Assembly (NCBI RefSeq): GCF_000023885.1
Contig: NC_013165.1
Location: forward strand, 558,001 to 622,000
Source: Slackia heliotrinireducens DSM 20476
Lineage (GTDB): Bacteria; Actinomycetota; Coriobacteriia; Coriobacteriales; Eggerthellaceae
DNA length: 64,000 nucleotides
Direction: 5' to 3'
Below are positions 41,130 to 49,384 of the stretch, one piece after another. Numbering within the stretch: the stretch's first letter is position 1; each line of letters starts with the position of its first letter. The notes under the pieces were generated by a model. The model was not told the origin of the DNA and searched no databases. It saw only the letters and a program-made list of their open reading frames with translations. The position numbers and the translations under genes are program-made.

Positions 41130-41585
41130 ATGATCCGTATCCTGTTCGTGTGCCACGGCAACATCTGCCGGTCGACGATGGCCCAGTACGTTTTGCAGGA
41201 TATGGTGGACAAACGCGGTCTGACCTCGCAGTTCGCCATCGATTCCGCAGCCTGCCGCAACGACGAGATAGGCTCGCCCGTGGACCCGCGCACCCGCCGC
41301 ATGCTGGAATCGCAAGGCGTGCCCTGCGGCAACCATATCGCCCGCCGCCTGCGCCGCGACGAGGCCGCCGACTGGGACATGGTCGTCGGGATGGACGGCG
41401 AGAACATGCGCGACTTGAAGCGCCAGCTTCCTTCCGACGCTCAGGCGAAGTGCTTCAAGCTTATGGAATTCGCAGGTCAGAGCCGCGATGTGGCCGATCC
41501 TTGGTATACGCTGAACTTCGACGAAACCTACGACGACGTAGTCGCCGGCTGCCAGGGCCTGCTGTCCTACCTGGGGATCAAGTAG
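41130..41585 (+). CDS. Low-molecular-weight protein-tyrosine phosphatase
   Basis: 151 residues from the ATG at 41130 (MIRILFVCHGNICRS), with AAGGAG 6 nt upstream. The CX5R catalytic loop is VCHGNICRST (residues 8-16), and the acid/base Asp lies in VADPWYTL. It removes phosphate from tyrosine or arginine residues, or acts in polysaccharide regulation. Its stop codon overlaps by one base the GTG of a very small basic ORF. Confidence 0.95.
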   Translation: MIRILFVCHGNICRSTMAQYVLQDMVDKRGLTSQFAIDSAACRNDEIGSPVDPRTRRMLESQGVPCGNHIARRLRRDEAADWDMVVGMDGENMRDLKRQLPSDAQAKCFKLMEFAGQSRDVADPWYTLNFDETYDDVVAGCQGLLSYLGIK

Positions 41586-41746
41586 TGCGCCCGGAACGTG
41601 ACAAGAAGGCGTGGCTCGAAGCCGCCCGCGGCAAGGCGGCCGGCTCCCGCGGTCCTGCGGCGGGCCGAAACGCCAAGGGCATCGGCCCCAACAAGGCATC
41701 GGGACATAAGGGCGGCATCTCGCGCCAAGGCTCGAAGCGCGGCTGA
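41585..41746 (+). CDS. Small basic Gly/Lys/Arg-rich protein
   Basis: 53 residues from a GTG at 41585 that overlaps the phosphatase stop (TAGTG), suggesting translational coupling. About a third of the residues are Lys or Arg, with many Gly and Ala (RPERDKKAWLEAARGKAAGS and a C-terminal HKGGISRQGSKRG). It is probably disordered and could bind nucleic acid or be a phosphatase-linked substrate. No ribosome site is visible beyond the overlap. It is not recognised; the frame is also open further upstream, so coding status is uncertain. Confidence 0.45.
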   Translation: MRPERDKKAWLEAARGKAAGSRGPAAGRNAKGIGPNKASGHKGGISRQGSKRG

Positions 41747-41856
41747 TTCGCGTTTATCATTGCGACACAAATGGTCAGGCGATTGGTTTCCTTCGGCATG
41801 AGGCCTTCGTTGCGTGTCGCCCTATAGTATACCTATAAAGCATAGTAAGCTATCAA

Positions 41857-41885
41857 GTATAAGTATTTGTTTATACAAGCGCTTG
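41857..41885 (+). promoter_or_regulatory. Two adjacent palindromes upstream of the SDR gene
   Basis: GTATAA (41857-41862) and TTATAC (41871-41876) form an inverted repeat. Directly next to it is the perfect 10-bp palindrome CAAGCGCTTG (41876-41885). The surroundings are AT-rich. They are likely operator or promoter elements for the SDR gene 130 bp downstream; the cognate regulator is unknown. Confidence 0.45.
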
Positions 41886-42011
41886 GGATTACGATGATGT
41901 TGCGGCTCGAATCGAGCTGAAGCCGGTGAGATGCACCGGCGCGACTCGGGTCCTGGTAAGAACCCGATTCAGATTCACGCATGCATACGCAATCGAATGA
42001 AAGGCGCGACA

Positions 42012-42782
42012 ATGGAAGCGAAAATGCTTGATGGCAAGGTAGCAATCATCTCGGGGGCCAGCTACGGCATGGGATTGACGATGGCGGAGCTGTTCGCCAA
42101 AGAGGGGGCGAAGGTCGTCATGACGGCTCGCGGCCCCGAAAAACTGGACGCGGCCGTGAATAGCCTGCGTGAACAGGGGCTTGAGGTTACCGGCGTTGTG
42201 GCCGACAACAAGAACCTCGATGATGTGAAGAAGGTCATCCAAACAGCCCTCGACGTGTACGGCGACTTGGGCATCGTCATCAACAACGCCGCCATCGGCG
42301 AGCAGAAGATGATTGACGAAACCGATGACGAGTGGCTGGAGCACGTGTATCAGACCAACGTGTTCGGTCCCTTCCGTTTCATCCGCGAAGCCTTGAAGGT
42401 ATTCATGCCGAAAAACGAAGGCTGCATCATCAACATCTCGTCGGTCAACGGCGAGCGCCCGTTCTGCGGTGCGTCGTACACGTCTTCGAAGGGCGCCATC
42501 AACACCCTGACCAAAAACGTGGCGATGCGCCTGATCGACACGAATATCCGCATCAACGCGGTAGCTCCCGGTGCAACGGTCACGCCTGCGCACCTCGCGA
42601 ACAAGGCGGGGGAGCAACCTGGCGGTGCGAAGATGCTCGAGTACAGCAAGCATTTCGTGTACTTCCCCGGTCCCGAATGCGACCCCATCGACCAGGCGAA
42701 CGCATGCCTGTTCCTGGCGTCTGACATGGGCAAACATGTAAAAGGCCAGGTTATTCAGGTGTGCAACGGCGCTTTCCTGTAA
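42012..42782 (+). CDS. Short-chain dehydrogenase/reductase
   Basis: 256 residues from the ATG at 42012. The Rossmann motif is ISGASYGMGLTMAE (TGxxxGxG type), with IVINNAAIGE, catalytic Ser in INISSVNGER and YTSSKGA (YxxxK). The substrate could be a steroid, acyl or polyol compound; gut Coriobacteriia use such enzymes on bile acids and steroids, but nothing here decides it. Palindromic elements lie upstream. It is alone, with 200 bp before the next gene. Confidence 0.9.
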   Translation: MEAKMLDGKVAIISGASYGMGLTMAELFAKEGAKVVMTARGPEKLDAAVNSLREQGLEVTGVVADNKNLDDVKKVIQTALDVYGDLGIVINNAAIGEQKMIDETDDEWLEHVYQTNVFGPFRFIREALKVFMPKNEGCIINISSVNGERPFCGASYTSSKGAINTLTKNVAMRLIDTNIRINAVAPGATVTPAHLANKAGEQPGGAKMLEYSKHFVYFPGPECDPIDQANACLFLASDMGKHVKGQVIQVCNGAFL

Positions 42783-42982
42783 GGTGTACGGGGCTTCGAA
42801 GCGCCTTTCCGTCAGGTGAATTCGTTGCTCCATTGGCGATATCCTGGGTCTGAGGGTAGAATGCATTGCATGATCGGCGAAAGCGGGCTCACGGACGCGA
42901 TGCGTGAAAGCCGCAAGAAGGCGGACCGCACGGTCTTTTATGGTCCACGAGCGAAACGTATAAGATATCAAGGGGGAACTTT

Positions 42983-44116
42983 ATGATCTACAGGGATTTT
43001 CAGGGGATGAAGCTGTCTGAGCTGGGCTTCGGCGCTATGCGTCTGCCGGTTATCGACGGCGACGACAGCAGGATCGACGAGGCTGCAACCCTGCGCATGG
43101 TCGATACGGCCATGGAAAACGGGATCAATTACTTCGACACCGCATGGGGTTATCACGGGGCGAACTCCGAGCCCGTCATGGGCAAGGCGCTGGCCCGCTA
43201 TCCGCGCGACAGCTACTACGTGGCCACGAAATTCCCCGGATACGATTCCGCCAACTGGGGCAAGGTGGAGGAGATCTTCGAGCAGCAGTTGGAGAAGCTA
43301 GGCGTCGACTACTTCGATTTCTACCTGTTCCACAACGTATGCGAGATGAACATCGACGCATACCTTGACGATGAATAATACGGTATTTACAGCTACCTGA
43401 TGGAGCAGAAGCGCAACGGACGTATTCGTCACCTGGGCTTTTCCTGCCACGGTAGCATGCCTGTGCTCAAGCGTTTTCTGGACGCCTACGGTAAGGACAT
43501 GGAGTTCTGCCAGCTTCAGCTGAATTATCTGGATTGGACCTTCCAGGACGGTCGTGAGAAGGTGGCCCTTCTCGATGAGCTGCAGATTCCCGTGTGGGTG
43601 ATGGAGCCTTTGCGCGGCGGGAAGCTGGCGGGTTTGGCTCCAAAGGCCGAGGCGCAGCTGAAGGAGCTTCGTCCGGACGAGGAAATTTACGCATGGGCGT
43701 TCCGATTCTTGCAGAGCATTCCTTCGGTTACGGTCGTCCTTTCGGGCATGTCCAACCAGGAGCAGCTGGAAAAGAACCTGGCCACGTTCGCGGAAGACAA
43801 GCCGCTGAGCCAGACGGAGATGTCCGCGCTGCTCGGCATTGCCGACGAGATGCTCCACGAAGGCACGGTGCCTTGCACGGCATGCCACTATTGCGTGAGC
43901 CACTGTCCGCAGGAACTGGACATTCCCACCCTGTTGAACCTGTACAACGAGCATGTGTACACGGGCGGCGGGTTTATCGCGCCTATGGCGCTCGGCGCGC
44001 TTCCGGCCGACAAGCGGCCTGAAGCCTGCATCCAGTGTCGGAGCTGCGAAGACGTTTGCCCGCAGCAGATCAAGATTTCGGAGGTTCTGGAAGACTTCGC
44101 CGCGCGGCTCGGATAG
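42983..44116 (+). pseudogene. Aldo/keto reductase with 4Fe-4S domain, split by one TAA
   Basis: One frame of 377 codons encodes a full enzyme like that at 29932-31029, except for a TAA at codon 132 (43376-43378) between AYLDDE and YGIYSYLMEQKRNGR. There is no frame change. The barrel (GFGAMRLPV, GINYFDTAWGYHGANSE, DYFDFYLFHNV) precedes the stop; the rest of the barrel and the ferredoxin part (CTACHYCVSHCPQELDIP, CIQCRSCEDVCPQQIK) follows. A good ribosome site (AAGGGGG) precedes the first ATG. No strong restart is seen after the stop. This is probably a recent nonsense mutation or a sequencing error. Confidence 0.85.
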
Positions 44117-44182
44117 GATCGTCGGACGGAAGACGTCGGGCCGGAATCCGTCGGTTACAGCCATCGGAATCCTGAACAACGA

Positions 44183-44217
44183 AAAGCCCCCGGCCAGCCG
44201 GTCGGGGGCTTCGCTTT
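44183..44217. terminator. Bidirectional terminator between convergent genes
   Basis: AAGCCCCCGGCC and GGTCGGGGGCTT form a GC-rich stem flanked by AA on one side and TCGCTTT on the other, between the aldo/keto reductase and the minus-strand lipoprotein gene. Confidence 0.85.
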
Positions 44218-44236
44218 GCGGAGTTGTTCGAAGCGC

Positions 44237-44605
44237 TTATTGCTTCTCGAAGTGGATGACCACGCCGTCCTGGTCGATGGTCAATCCACCGTTGCCGTCG
44301 TCGGTGAACTCGATGCTCTCGTCGGTGTTGTCGGTCACGATGACGCCGGATTCGGTCTCTTCCCACTCGCCGGTGGCGTTTTCGCCATCGACCACGACGT
44401 CGACGGAGCCGTCGGCATTCAAGGTGAGCTCGAAGGTGCTCATGACTTCGGCCACATCGACGCTCATGCCCTCATACTCGGCGGTCGTTGCGGCCCAGTC
44501 GCCGACGTAGGGGCTGTCGGCGTACTTGTCGCCACCGCAGCCGACCAGGCAGAACGCCATGACGGACAGGCACACGGCCAAAGCGAGAATCAGCTTGTTC
44601 TTCAT
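44237..44605 (-). CDS. Small lipoprotein of unknown function
   Basis: 122 residues from the ATG at 44605, after a well-placed GGAGG. Signal peptide KNKLILALAVCLSVMAFCLVGCGG has lipobox LVGC (lipid Cys at about residue 23). The mature domain is acidic, starting KYADSPYVGDWAATTAEYEG, with alternating beta-type segments (FELTLNADGSVDVVVDGENA, GVIVTDNTDESIEF). The length and pattern resemble small lipocalin-like or DUF4923-like outer lipoproteins. Function unknown. Confidence 0.85.
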   Translation of the reverse strand: MKNKLILALAVCLSVMAFCLVGCGGDKYADSPYVGDWAATTAEYEGMSVDVAEVMSTFELTLNADGSVDVVVDGENATGEWEETESGVIVTDNTDESIEFTDDGNGGLTIDQDGVVIHFEKQ

Positions 44606-45020
44606 ACATACCTCCTTGTGTATTTTCAAGACAACTTCATTGTAGCGTCAACACGAAGCCAATCCGGGGGACATGTGGCGCATTTTGGGGAGCGGACCGT
44701 CTGGTTCGCTTTTCATCCTCGCGAAACGCCGAAAAGAGCAGGTTTAATTAGGCATTTTGGCAACAGTGTCGTACGAAACGGCTCTCGGCAGCGTGGGACG
44801 GGCACCGAGGTATGCGGCCTGCAAGCGATTCGACTGCGAGACGGCGGCAGGCTGCTCAGCGTTCGCAAAGACGCCGGTACCAACTCGGAAACGACGTTTT
44901 GTCATGCCGACCAGGTCGTCGGCGGGGCTTCTGCAATCCGATCGGCGCTTGGGAGGCTGCCGGGGGAATGCGTTTCCGTCCGATCGGCGCCATGGAGGAC
45001 ATAGGCAATGCTCCTCATCC
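44606..45020. other. Intergenic stretch without a recognised gene
   Basis: No frame has a ribosome site or protein-like composition. The 11-bp word CCGATCGGCGC occurs twice about 50 bp apart (near 44938 and 44989). The start of the lipoprotein's promoter region lies at its left end. Confidence 0.4.
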
Positions 45021-45214
45021 CGAAAATCGCCTTTTGTGCCAAGAATTTCCCGTCATGTACGACTTGGGAGAGGCCATGTGGCGTGGGTTCTCTGGCTGCC
45101 AAAGTAGTCGTATGCAAAATACCAGTTCAGGGGCTCGATGCAGTTTAGGCGCGAAACGGAGCGTTCGCGAAGTCGTGCATAACTCGATTTTCTTGGCGCA
45201 AAAGGCCCTTTTCG
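45021..45214. repeat. 194-bp element with 45-bp imperfect terminal inverted repeats
   Basis: The arm at 45021-45065 matches the reverse complement of 45170-45214 at 36 of 45 positions, including TTCTTGGC and CAAAAGGC. The interior is 104 bp and carries a further copy of AGTCGT followed by ATGCA (near 45108). No ORF is present. The layout is that of a non-autonomous transposable element (MITE) or an extended RNA hairpin. Confidence 0.7.
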
Positions 45215-45300
45215 GGAAAAGTTGCAGGCATGCCGGGCCCACGGCGCCGTTACGAAGGAGGCGCGTCCGTAAAGGTTCGGGAACGTGCTGCGCGCGAACG

Positions 45301-45328
45301 AAAAAGGCCCCGCCGTAACGGGACCTTG
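45301..45328 (-). terminator. Terminator after the holin-like gene
   Basis: On the minus strand AAGGTCCCG and CGGGGCCTT surround a 5-nt loop, followed by TTT. It is 40 bp after the stop codon. Confidence 0.75.
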
Positions 45329-45367
45329 GAGGATGTGCCGAGAGGGCTCGGGCGGGTGCCGAAGGGG

Positions 45368-45739
45368 CTACTCGTCGAGGCCGGCCACACTGTTGACGAT
45401 GGCGCTCACGATGCTGATGACGATGGCTGCAAAGAACGCCGAGCCGAACGAGTTGATGTAGATTCCGATGCCGAACATGCCGTTGGACAGCCAGCCTGCA
45501 AGCATGAGCACCAGCGCATTGATCACGATAGAGAAAATTCCCAAGGTGAGCAGCGTCAACGGGGTGCCCAGAAACTGCATGATGGGTTTGATGGAAACGT
45601 TCAAAAGTGACAGCACGAACGCCAGAACGCCTACGGCGACCAGCGTGTCGGTGGTGGCCGCAACGGAGATGCCGGGCACGATCCAAATGGCGGCGGCAAC
45701 CGCGATTGCGGTAACAAGCCAACGTACGATGAAGCTCAT
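45368..45739 (-). CDS. Phage holin superfamily IV-like (YvlD-type) membrane protein
   Basis: 123 residues from the ATG at 45739 (SFIVRWLVTAIAVAAAIWIVPG). Four membrane segments: FIVRWLVTAIAVAAAIWIV; LVAVGVLAFVLSLLNVSIKP; LGIFSIVINALVLMLAGWLS; and SAFFAAIVISIVSAIVNSV. The SLLNVSIKPIMQFLGTPLTLLTLG region is diagnostic of the family. In bacteria these are small housekeeping or envelope-stress membrane proteins, not true phage holins. No phage genes are nearby. A frame extension to 45826 has no ribosome site. Confidence 0.85.
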   Translation of the reverse strand: MSFIVRWLVTAIAVAAAIWIVPGISVAATTDTLVAVGVLAFVLSLLNVSIKPIMQFLGTPLTLLTLGIFSIVINALVLMLAGWLSNGMFGIGIYINSFGSAFFAAIVISIVSAIVNSVAGLDE

Positions 45740-45897
45740 GGCGACTCCTATCAGGAGGTGCGCGCGAGCAGGAAACAATCGCGACGCACAGTGAATCACA
45801 GGTTTCCTGCATGCATAGCATCTCATATTCCGATGATTTCGCGGGGCGGTTTTGCCGAGCCGTTACCGATGCCGCCATCTCGTTACAATGCTGAACC

Positions 45898-47103
45898 ATG
45901 AAGAAGAAGCCGACATACTCCTGTCCCATCGACAACCGCTGCGGCGGGTGCTCTTGGCTGCGCGTGCCCTACGGCCAGCAGCTGGCCCGCAAGCAGCAAC
46001 ATGTCGACGAGCTGTTCGCCGACCTGATTGATGACGGGACCCAATGCCTGCCCATCTTGGGGATGAAGGTGCCGCTGCACTACCGCAACAAGGTGGTGTC
46101 GCCCTTCGTGGGCATCTACGACAAGCGCACCAGACGCCGCCGCATCCTGTGCGGCATGTACGAGCGCGGCACCCACTGGGTTATCGACTCCAGCGAGTGC
46201 CTGATTGAAAACGCCCAGGCCAAAGCTATCATCCTGACGATTCGCGACCTCATGCCGAAGTTCCGCATCGAGCCGTACGACGAGGACCGCGACGAAGGCT
46301 TCCTGCGTCACGCCCAGGTGCGCGTGGGGCACAATTCCGGCGAGGTCATGGTCACGTTGGTGACCCGCACCGAGCAGTTCCCGACCGCGAAGAAGTTCGT
46401 GCGCGCCCTGGTGTCGCGCCATCCCGAGATTACCACCGTGGTGCAGAACGTGAATTCGCGAAAGACCAACGTCATCATGGGAGACAAGGAACGCAAGCTG
46501 TACGGGCCGGGGTTCATCCTAGACACGCTGTGCGGGCTGTCGTTCCGCATTTCATCTACGTCTTTTTACCAGGTCAACTCTACACAGACCGAGGTGTTGT
46601 ACAGCACGGCCATCCGTATGGCGAAGCTGACCGGCACCGAAACCGTCATGGACGCGTACTGCGGCACGGGCACAATCGGCCTGGTGGCGGTCCGCGGCAT
46701 CAATGGCGAGCCGGGCGCGGCGAAGCTCATCGGGGTGGAGGAGCGGGCCGACGCCGTGGCTGACGCTCGCAACAACGCGCGCCACAACGGCATCGACAAC
46801 GCCGAATTCGTGGCGGCAGATGCGGGCGCCTACATGCGCGAGCAGGCCGAACAGGGACGCAGCGTCGACGTGCTGTTCATGGATCCGCCTCGTGCGGGTT
46901 CCACGCCCGACTTCCTGAAGGCCGCCTGCAGCATCTCGCCGAAACGCATCGTATATATCAGCTGCAACCCCACGACGCAGGCCCGCGACGCGAAATACCT
47001 GATCGAGCATGGGTATCGCATCGACGTGCTGCAGCCTGTCGACATGTTCCCCCATACCGACCATGTGGAGTGCGTCATCTCGATGTCACGAAGTGCGCTG
47101 TAG
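45898..47103 (+). CDS. 23S rRNA (uracil-C5)-methyltransferase, RlmD/TrmA family
   Basis: 401 residues. The N-terminal CxxC-type 4Fe-4S site is in CPIDNRCGGCSW, with a further Cys near SSECLIE. The SAM-binding part includes VMDAYCGTGTIGLVA and VLFMDPPRAGSTP. The catalytic nucleophile is in YISCNPTTQARD. It methylates U in 23S rRNA (RlmD/RlmC type) or tRNA; the exact target cannot be read from sequence. It has no TRAM domain before the cluster, unlike E. coli RlmD. Confidence 0.92.
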   Translation: MKKKPTYSCPIDNRCGGCSWLRVPYGQQLARKQQHVDELFADLIDDGTQCLPILGMKVPLHYRNKVVSPFVGIYDKRTRRRRILCGMYERGTHWVIDSSECLIENAQAKAIILTIRDLMPKFRIEPYDEDRDEGFLRHAQVRVGHNSGEVMVTLVTRTEQFPTAKKFVRALVSRHPEITTVVQNVNSRKTNVIMGDKERKLYGPGFILDTLCGLSFRISSTSFYQVNSTQTEVLYSTAIRMAKLTGTETVMDAYCGTGTIGLVAVRGINGEPGAAKLIGVEERADAVADARNNARHNGIDNAEFVAADAGAYMREQAEQGRSVDVLFMDPPRAGSTPDFLKAACSISPKRIVYISCNPTTQARDAKYLIEHGYRIDVLQPVDMFPHTDHVECVISMSRSAL

Positions 47104-47202
47104 TCGCGGCAATTTCGGAAGTTCTACCGCCATTCGATAGCCGGCCGGTTGTGGAGCCGCCGGCCGAGCCCTACAATTCCAGATGTGAGGAGCGTGGTGG
47201 CA

Positions 47203-48513
47203 ATGAACGATTATGCATTCGGGAACTACATCTTCCATCTGCGGAAACAGGCGGGACTGACACAGGCGGAACTCGCCAAGCTGGTCGGGGTGACCAACAA
47301 GGCGGTATCCAAATGGGAGGTCGGCAAATCGAAGCCGAGCGTCGAATCGGTTCGGAAGCTGTCGGGGCTGTTCCACGTCAGCGTGGACGAGCTGCTGAGG
47401 CAGAGGGACGCCGGGCGCAGGGCGGAAATAACCAAGGTCGTCATCACGGGAGGTCCCTGCGCGGGCAAGTCCACGGCTATGAGCTGGGTGCAGAACGCGT
47501 TTACCCAGATGGGGTACGTTGTGTTGTTTGTTCCGGAAACCGCTACCGAGCTGATTACGGGCGGCGTGGCTCCCTGGACCTGCGACTCGAACAGCAGCTA
47601 TCAGAAGTGCCAGCTCCGTTTGCAGTTCGAGAAGGAGAAGGTTTTCGAGCAGGCGGCGGAAACGATGGATGCGGACAAGGTGCTGATTGTGTGCGACCGC
47701 GGCACCATGGACAACAAGGCCTACATGGATGATTTGGAGTTCGCCCAGGCCCTCGAGCACTTCGGCACGAACGAAGTTCAGCTGCGCGACAGCTATGACG
47801 CTGTGTTTCACCTGGTGACGGCAGCAAAAGGTGCAGAGGAGTTCTATACGAAGTCGAATAACGCCGCCCGTACCGAAACGGTGGAAGAGGCGGCGGACCG
47901 TGATGACAAGCTGATCGCGGCCTGGACCGGCCATCCGCACCTGAGGGTCATCGACAACTCCACGGATTTCGAAGACAAGATGCGGCGGCTGGTCGCGGAA
48001 ATCTCGTCGTTTCTCGGTGAGCCGGAGCCTTACGAGATCGAACGCAAGTTCCTGATCGAATACCCCGACGTCAAGTGGCTGGAATCGCTGCCGAATTGCC
48101 AGCGCGTGGAAATCATCCAAACGTACCTGCGGTCGGACAGCGACAAGGAGGTCCGCGTCCGCCAGCGGGGATTCGAGGGGCATTACATATATACCCAGAC
48201 CACGAAGCGGACCATCAGCGACGTGAAGCGCGTGGAGGTGGAGCGCAGGCTTTCGGAGGGGGAGTACATTCGCCTGCTGATGAGCGCGGACACGAGCCGG
48301 CGCCAGATTCGCAAGGACCGGTATTGCCTGACGTACGAGAACCAGTATTTCGAGATCGACATTTTCCCGTTTTGGCACGACAAGGCGATTGCCGAGATCG
48401 AGCTCAGCGACGAGAACGCGGACATCGCATTCCCAAAGCAGATCAAGGTGATCAGGGAGGTTACCGACGACGAGTCGTTCAAGAACGCTTCGCTGGCGAA
48501 AATAGCCGACTAG
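47203..48513 (+). CDS. XRE HTH - AAA NTPase - CYTH domain fusion
   Basis: 436 residues from the ATG at 47203 after GAGGAG. Residues 1 to about 62 are an XRE helix-turn-helix (LRKQAGLTQAELAKLVGVTN, KAVSKWEVGKSKPS). About 68-270 is an AAA_28-type nucleotide-binding domain (Walker A GGPCAGKST at 83-91; LIVCDRGTMDNKAY). About 275-436 is a CYTH domain beginning EIERKFLI, with charged beta strands (EVRVRQRGFEGHYIYTQTTKR, RVEVERRLSEGEYI). CYTH domains act on triphosphates such as tripolyphosphate, thiamine triphosphate or ATP; AAA_28-CYTH pairs are known. The added DNA-binding domain suggests a regulator that reads a nucleotide or polyphosphate. Function inferred. Confidence 0.85.
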   Translation: MNDYAFGNYIFHLRKQAGLTQAELAKLVGVTNKAVSKWEVGKSKPSVESVRKLSGLFHVSVDELLRQRDAGRRAEITKVVITGGPCAGKSTAMSWVQNAFTQMGYVVLFVPETATELITGGVAPWTCDSNSSYQKCQLRLQFEKEKVFEQAAETMDADKVLIVCDRGTMDNKAYMDDLEFAQALEHFGTNEVQLRDSYDAVFHLVTAAKGAEEFYTKSNNAARTETVEEAADRDDKLIAAWTGHPHLRVIDNSTDFEDKMRRLVAEISSFLGEPEPYEIERKFLIEYPDVKWLESLPNCQRVEIIQTYLRSDSDKEVRVRQRGFEGHYIYTQTTKRTISDVKRVEVERRLSEGEYIRLLMSADTSRRQIRKDRYCLTYENQYFEIDIFPFWHDKAIAEIELSDENADIAFPKQIKVIREVTDDESFKNASLAKIAD

Positions 48514-48564
48514 GGTTCGGAGGTGCGGTTCGGTAAGGCAAGCGGCGGGAGACCGGGGGCGAAT

Positions 48565-48963
48565 GTGGAGCAGAGAAAAGAATACAACGACCTGTGGATG
48601 ATTCTGCAGCATATGGATAAGGCCGAGGTCGATCTGCTGCCGGACAGGTATCTCGCGTTTGTCGAAAAAGCCATGGTGCCCGGCTGGAAATCGGACATCG
48701 ATCCGGACATCCCTATCGACCACCAGCCGATCTCGTCTAAGACCAGGGACGTTTTGGCATGTCTGAACTTGACGTACTGGGCGAAAAGTCCCCAAGAACG
48801 TCGCGAGTTCGCCGAAAGGCTCAACGCGAATGAACGGGCGTATGCCGGCAAGGAGCCCGGTCCGATGACCGAAGAGGAATACCAGGACCTGTTGGAGGTT
48901 TTCGACGACTGGAACGACATGTTCGGCCCGATTCCCTTCTGGTCTGAGAGCCGAGGTCGGTAG
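48565..48963 (+). CDS. Conserved protein of unknown function
   Basis: 132 residues from a GTG at 48565 (EQRKEYNDLWMILQHMDKAEVDLLPDRYLAF). A GTG at 48523 extends it by 14 residues; the ribosome site there overlaps the preceding stop region and neither start is certain. The protein is soluble, acidic and mainly helical, with Trp-rich segments (VPGWKSDID, LNLTYWAKSPQERREFAERLN, VFDDWNDMFGPIPFW). It follows the XRE-AAA-CYTH gene closely and may be cotranscribed with it. The family is unknown. Confidence 0.72.
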   Translation: MEQRKEYNDLWMILQHMDKAEVDLLPDRYLAFVEKAMVPGWKSDIDPDIPIDHQPISSKTRDVLACLNLTYWAKSPQERREFAERLNANERAYAGKEPGPMTEEEYQDLLEVFDDWNDMFGPIPFWSESRGR

Positions 48964-49303
48964 CCGGCGTTTCGTCGGTGTGGCGTTCGCGGGCGGGCGT
49001 CGTTCGAGAAGTCGGCGATTTGTCGGTTCGGACGCGTCGAATCTTAGTTCAGGTGCTCCAAGGATTGAAATTTCGTTGCAGGATGGGATTGCCGGTGCTT
49101 GATAAGGCCATGCGGCATGGTGATATGCAACGCAGCTCGGGTTCATGCAGCCCGCGCGCGGTTCCGTACGACGCGAAATATCCGGCGAGCATCTTGCCGA
49201 AGCCGGGTTGTTTAGTCATGGGGCGCATTCGCTTGAGCTGGGTGTTCGGTCTGCGTTCGGCGCAAACAGCAGCTCATCTTCCGGGGTGCATCCGTAAGCG
49301 GTA
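48964..49303. other. Intergenic stretch without a recognised gene
   Basis: No frame in either strand has both a ribosome site and protein-like composition. No inverted-repeat element was seen. It ends at the promoter of the small Cys-rich gene. Confidence 0.4.
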
Positions 49304-49332
49304 TTGTTTTGACAGGCTCGGTCTCGTAGAAT
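49304..49332 (+). promoter_or_regulatory. Candidate promoter of the small Cys-rich protein gene
   Basis: TTGTTT (49304-49309) and TAGAAT (49327-49332) are separated by 17 bp, 53 bp before the ATG at 49385. Confidence 0.5.
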
Positions 49333-49384
49333 TGACCGAATACGCCAGTCCGACGTTGGCGAATCGGAAGGGGATAGAAGCGCA

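Noticed and set aside
43376-43378. Recoded stop in the aldo/keto reductase
   Set aside because: TAA is not used for selenocysteine or pyrrolysine, and no recoding structure was seen. A simple nonsense mutation explains it.
44812-45318. 168-codon plus-strand frame between the lipoprotein and holin-like genes
   Set aside because: Runs straight through both arms of the 194-bp inverted-repeat element and has Arg/Cys/Ser-rich, non-protein-like composition.
45368-45739. Prophage holin
   Set aside because: The family name is misleading. There are no lysin, structural or integrase genes nearby.
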